Source: Phyllobacterium endophyticum
GTDB taxonomy: Bacteria > Pseudomonadota > Alphaproteobacteria > Rhizobiales > Rhizobiaceae
DNA: 64,000 bases
NCBI RefSeq assembly: GCF_003010935.1
Contig: NZ_PGGN01000003.1
Span: 434,001 to 498,000 of the forward strand
Direction of reading: 5' to 3'
The translations under genes were made by a program, and so were the position numbers. Below are positions 62,717 through 64,000 of this stretch, in pieces. The number at the start of each line of letters is the position of its first letter. The stretch's first letter is position 1. The notes beneath the pieces are model-generated. The model made no database searches. It worked only from the letters and a program-made list of their open reading frames with translations, and was not told where the DNA came from.

Positions 62717-63505
62717 ATCATCAAGATACTCACTTACAACGTTCACAGCTGCGTCGGCAGTGACGGGCAAGCATCACCGGGTCGGATAGCCGAGATAATC
62801 GCGGGCTGCGATCCGGACATTGTTGCCTTGCAGGAGCTCGATGTAGGGCGCAAACGCACTGGCGGGGTAGACCAGGCTCATGCAATTGCGGCCCATCTCG
62901 GCATGGGAGTAGTCTTCAACCCGACGATCCATATCGCTGAAGAGCAATATGGCGATGCCATACTCACTCCGTTGGAGATGCGTCTGGTCAAGTCAGGCCC
63001 CCTGCCCTCCATCGGCGAGCGTCGAGGCGCTCTATGCGTGGAAGTCGTTTATGATGGCGGTACCGTAACGATCGTCAACACGCATCTGGGGCTCTCAAGA
63101 CGTGACCGTTCGGCTCAGGTGGCAGCCTTGCTCGGACCGGGATGGCTCGACAACCCCCTCAACAAATCGCCCAGGATACTTTTGGGCGATTTCAATCTGG
63201 TCCCCTCCTCGCTCGTCTACAAACAGATTACGCGCGAACTGGTTGACGTTTGGTCGGGCAGTAGCAGTCGGCCGGGCAAGACCTTTCCTTCCCGTCTTCC
63301 ATTGCTAAGGATCGATCACATATTTACGGATCGGGCCGTCCGCGTTATCGACGTAGGCGTGATCAGGACGCGCGCGGCGCGCGCGGCCTCTGATCACCTT
63401 CCTCTATTTGCGCACCTCGATATAATACCGCAGTTACACCGCCCGCAACGACACCCGAGCTTGGCCCGTCGACGGGAAGAAGTGCGCGTCCTGCCTCCGG
63501 CGTAA
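62717..63505 (+). CDS. Endonuclease/exonuclease/phosphatase-family protein, apparent ATC start
   Basis: EEP-superfamily hydrolase of nucleic acids or phospholipids. Motifs: KILTYNVHSCVG, VALQELDVGRKRTGGVDQAH with the metal Glu, VNTHLGLSRRDR, LLGDFNLVPSS and RIDHIF with ASDHLPLF at the end. The conserved beginning needs residues before 62828, the first TTG. Upstream the only in-frame region before a TAA contains no ATG, GTG or TTG. Two ATC codons at 62717 and 62720 follow AGGAG at a normal distance. The homologous position is ATG in relatives as I recall them, so ATC may be a rare start or a mutated/misread one. 262 aa, C-terminus overlapping the next gene. Confidence 0.75.
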   Translation: MIKILTYNVHSCVGSDGQASPGRIAEIIAGCDPDIVALQELDVGRKRTGGVDQAHAIAAHLGMGVVFNPTIHIAEEQYGDAILTPLEMRLVKSGPLPSIGERRGALCVEVVYDGGTVTIVNTHLGLSRRDRSAQVAALLGPGWLDNPLNKSPRILLGDFNLVPSSLVYKQITRELVDVWSGSSSRPGKTFPSRLPLLRIDHIFTDRAVRVIDVGVIRTRAARAASDHLPLFAHLDIIPQLHRPQRHPSLARRREEVRVLPPA

Positions 63506-64000
63506 CTCAAGCAGGCGAGAATCCTCGGCAGTCACATCGCCGAGACGCACTGCGCTGCCTGCCTTGACGGGACGAACCAGCCTTCGATTGGCGACGAGAT
63601 AGAACGGTGCCGGTTGTTCAGACTCCAAAGGCCTGGCCGGAACAAGTGCCGACGATATATCCTTGATCGCGTGATGATGACCAACAGCCGTCAATATTGT
63701 TCCGGCGTCGAGATCGGCGTCGGCGATCGCTATCAGGTCGAAGCGCGGCTGCGGCTCCCTAGCGCCACTGGAACGACCATTCACTGCAGCTTCGAGAACA
63801 CTTGTGGCTGCCTCGAGACCAAGAAGATGGCGCGGCAGATAGATCATTGCCGTTGTACCATTGCGGCTGATTACATGTCCCTTTCCAGCAAGAAGCTCCC
63901 AGCTCACCTCATCTTCACATCTGACAACGATGAAAACGCCGCCTGCGAAACTGACTTCGCCGGGGAGGCGCAGGCAGTGGAAGACGTCCATCCGCCGTTC
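63434..64000 (-). CDS. COG4091-type oxidoreductase with C-terminal SAF domain (partial, 5' end outside window)
   Basis: At least 189 codons of the C-terminal part of an NAD(P)-dependent oxidoreductase annotated in many rhizobia as predicted homoserine dehydrogenase with SAF domain. Recognised from PGEVSFAGGVFIVVRCEDE, YLPRHLLGLEAATSVLEAAV, DLIAIADADLDAGTIL and VRPVKAGSAVRLGDV (SAF domain, about the last 100 residues). The ATG at 63991 is only the first in-window Met; the frame stays open to base 64000. Its 3' end overlaps the convergent endonuclease-like gene by 72 bases, a long overlap that suggests one of the two tails is not conserved. Confidence 0.75.
   Translation of the reverse strand, partial: ERRMDVFHCLRLPGEVSFAGGVFIVVRCEDEVSWELLAGKGHVISRNGTTAMIYLPRHLLGLEAATSVLEAAVNGRSSGAREPQPRFDLIAIADADLDAGTILTAVGHHHAIKDISSALVPARPLESEQPAPFYLVANRRLVRPVKAGSAVRLGDVTAEDSRLLELRRRQDAHFFPSTGQARVSLRAV

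Overview
The window is chromosomal-type DNA of an alphaproteobacterium of the Hyphomicrobiales (Rhizobiales), most like Phyllobacteriaceae/Rhizobiaceae. The evidence is an Sinorhizobium-type frcBCA...K fructose operon, the rhizobial Lhr helicase/exonuclease/ATP-dependent ligase repair module, a fused two-domain oligopeptide ABC ATPase, a DUF992 secreted protein, and GC-rich intergenic palindromic repeats. No rRNA, tRNA, CRISPR array or complete insertion sequence was seen. All family names come from reading the protein sequences by eye; no database search was run.

Layout. 1-4.3 kb: DNA end-processing module (partial lhr on -, exonuclease and ligase on +). 4.7-10.2 kb: oligopeptide ABC transporter. 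10.2-18.4 kb: sugar region, with a vapC relic, fructokinase, RbsD/FucU-type mutarotase and ROK regulator on -, then frcBCA, a D-lyxose isomerase-like cupin and frcK on +, with a perfect 19-bp palindrome in the divergent promoter region. 18.4-19.9 kb: VapC/Phd toxin-antitoxin pair, an RTX-protein relic and degraded non-coding DNA. 19.9-23.1 kb: sugar dehydrogenase, dgoK, dgoA and lactonase of a De Ley-Doudoroff galactose route. 23.2-27.8 kb: YciE/F-like protein, a polar amino-acid ABC transporter, a frameshifted DoxX gene and a small membrane protein. 27.9-32 kb: an accessory-looking stretch with an IS30-type HTH fragment, an ATP-grasp ligase, an adenylate cyclase/TolB-like/TPR protein and a separate TPR paralogue of its C-terminus.

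32.5-42.4 kb: alcohol oxidation and respiration. A formaldehyde-dehydrogenase-like Zn enzyme and a frameshifted SDR lie on +. Opposite them is a tightly overlapping eight-gene operon: lanthanide-type PQQ alcohol dehydrogenase, MxaJ/XoxJ-like binding protein, cytochrome c, caa3-type oxidase subunits II (with fused haem c), I and III, a small membrane protein and CtaG. Together these could carry electrons from an alcohol in the periplasm to oxygen.

42.5-54.2 kb: a glycan island. Eight - strand genes (methyltransferase, UDP-glucuronate decarboxylase-like SDR, three CgeB-like glycosyltransferases, a GT4 glycosyltransferase, a glycoside hydrolase-epimerase fusion, a second epimerase) are mostly joined by 4-bp ATGA overlaps. 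A divergent MDR/Gfo-Idh oxidoreductase pair follows. 54.2-64 kb: small proteins, a cupin, a divergent Nramp-related transporter, DUF922 and DUF992 secreted proteins, a ROK protein whose two halves appear in swapped order, a secreted hypothetical protein, a phospholipase D/YbhN/endonuclease-phosphatase lipid-type cluster whose last gene lacks a normal start codon, and the C-terminal part of a COG4091-type oxidoreductase running off the right edge.

The most noteworthy items are the quinoprotein-caa3 operon, the permuted ROK protein, the glycan island with its fusion enzyme, two probable single-base homopolymer frameshifts, and the apparent ATC start.
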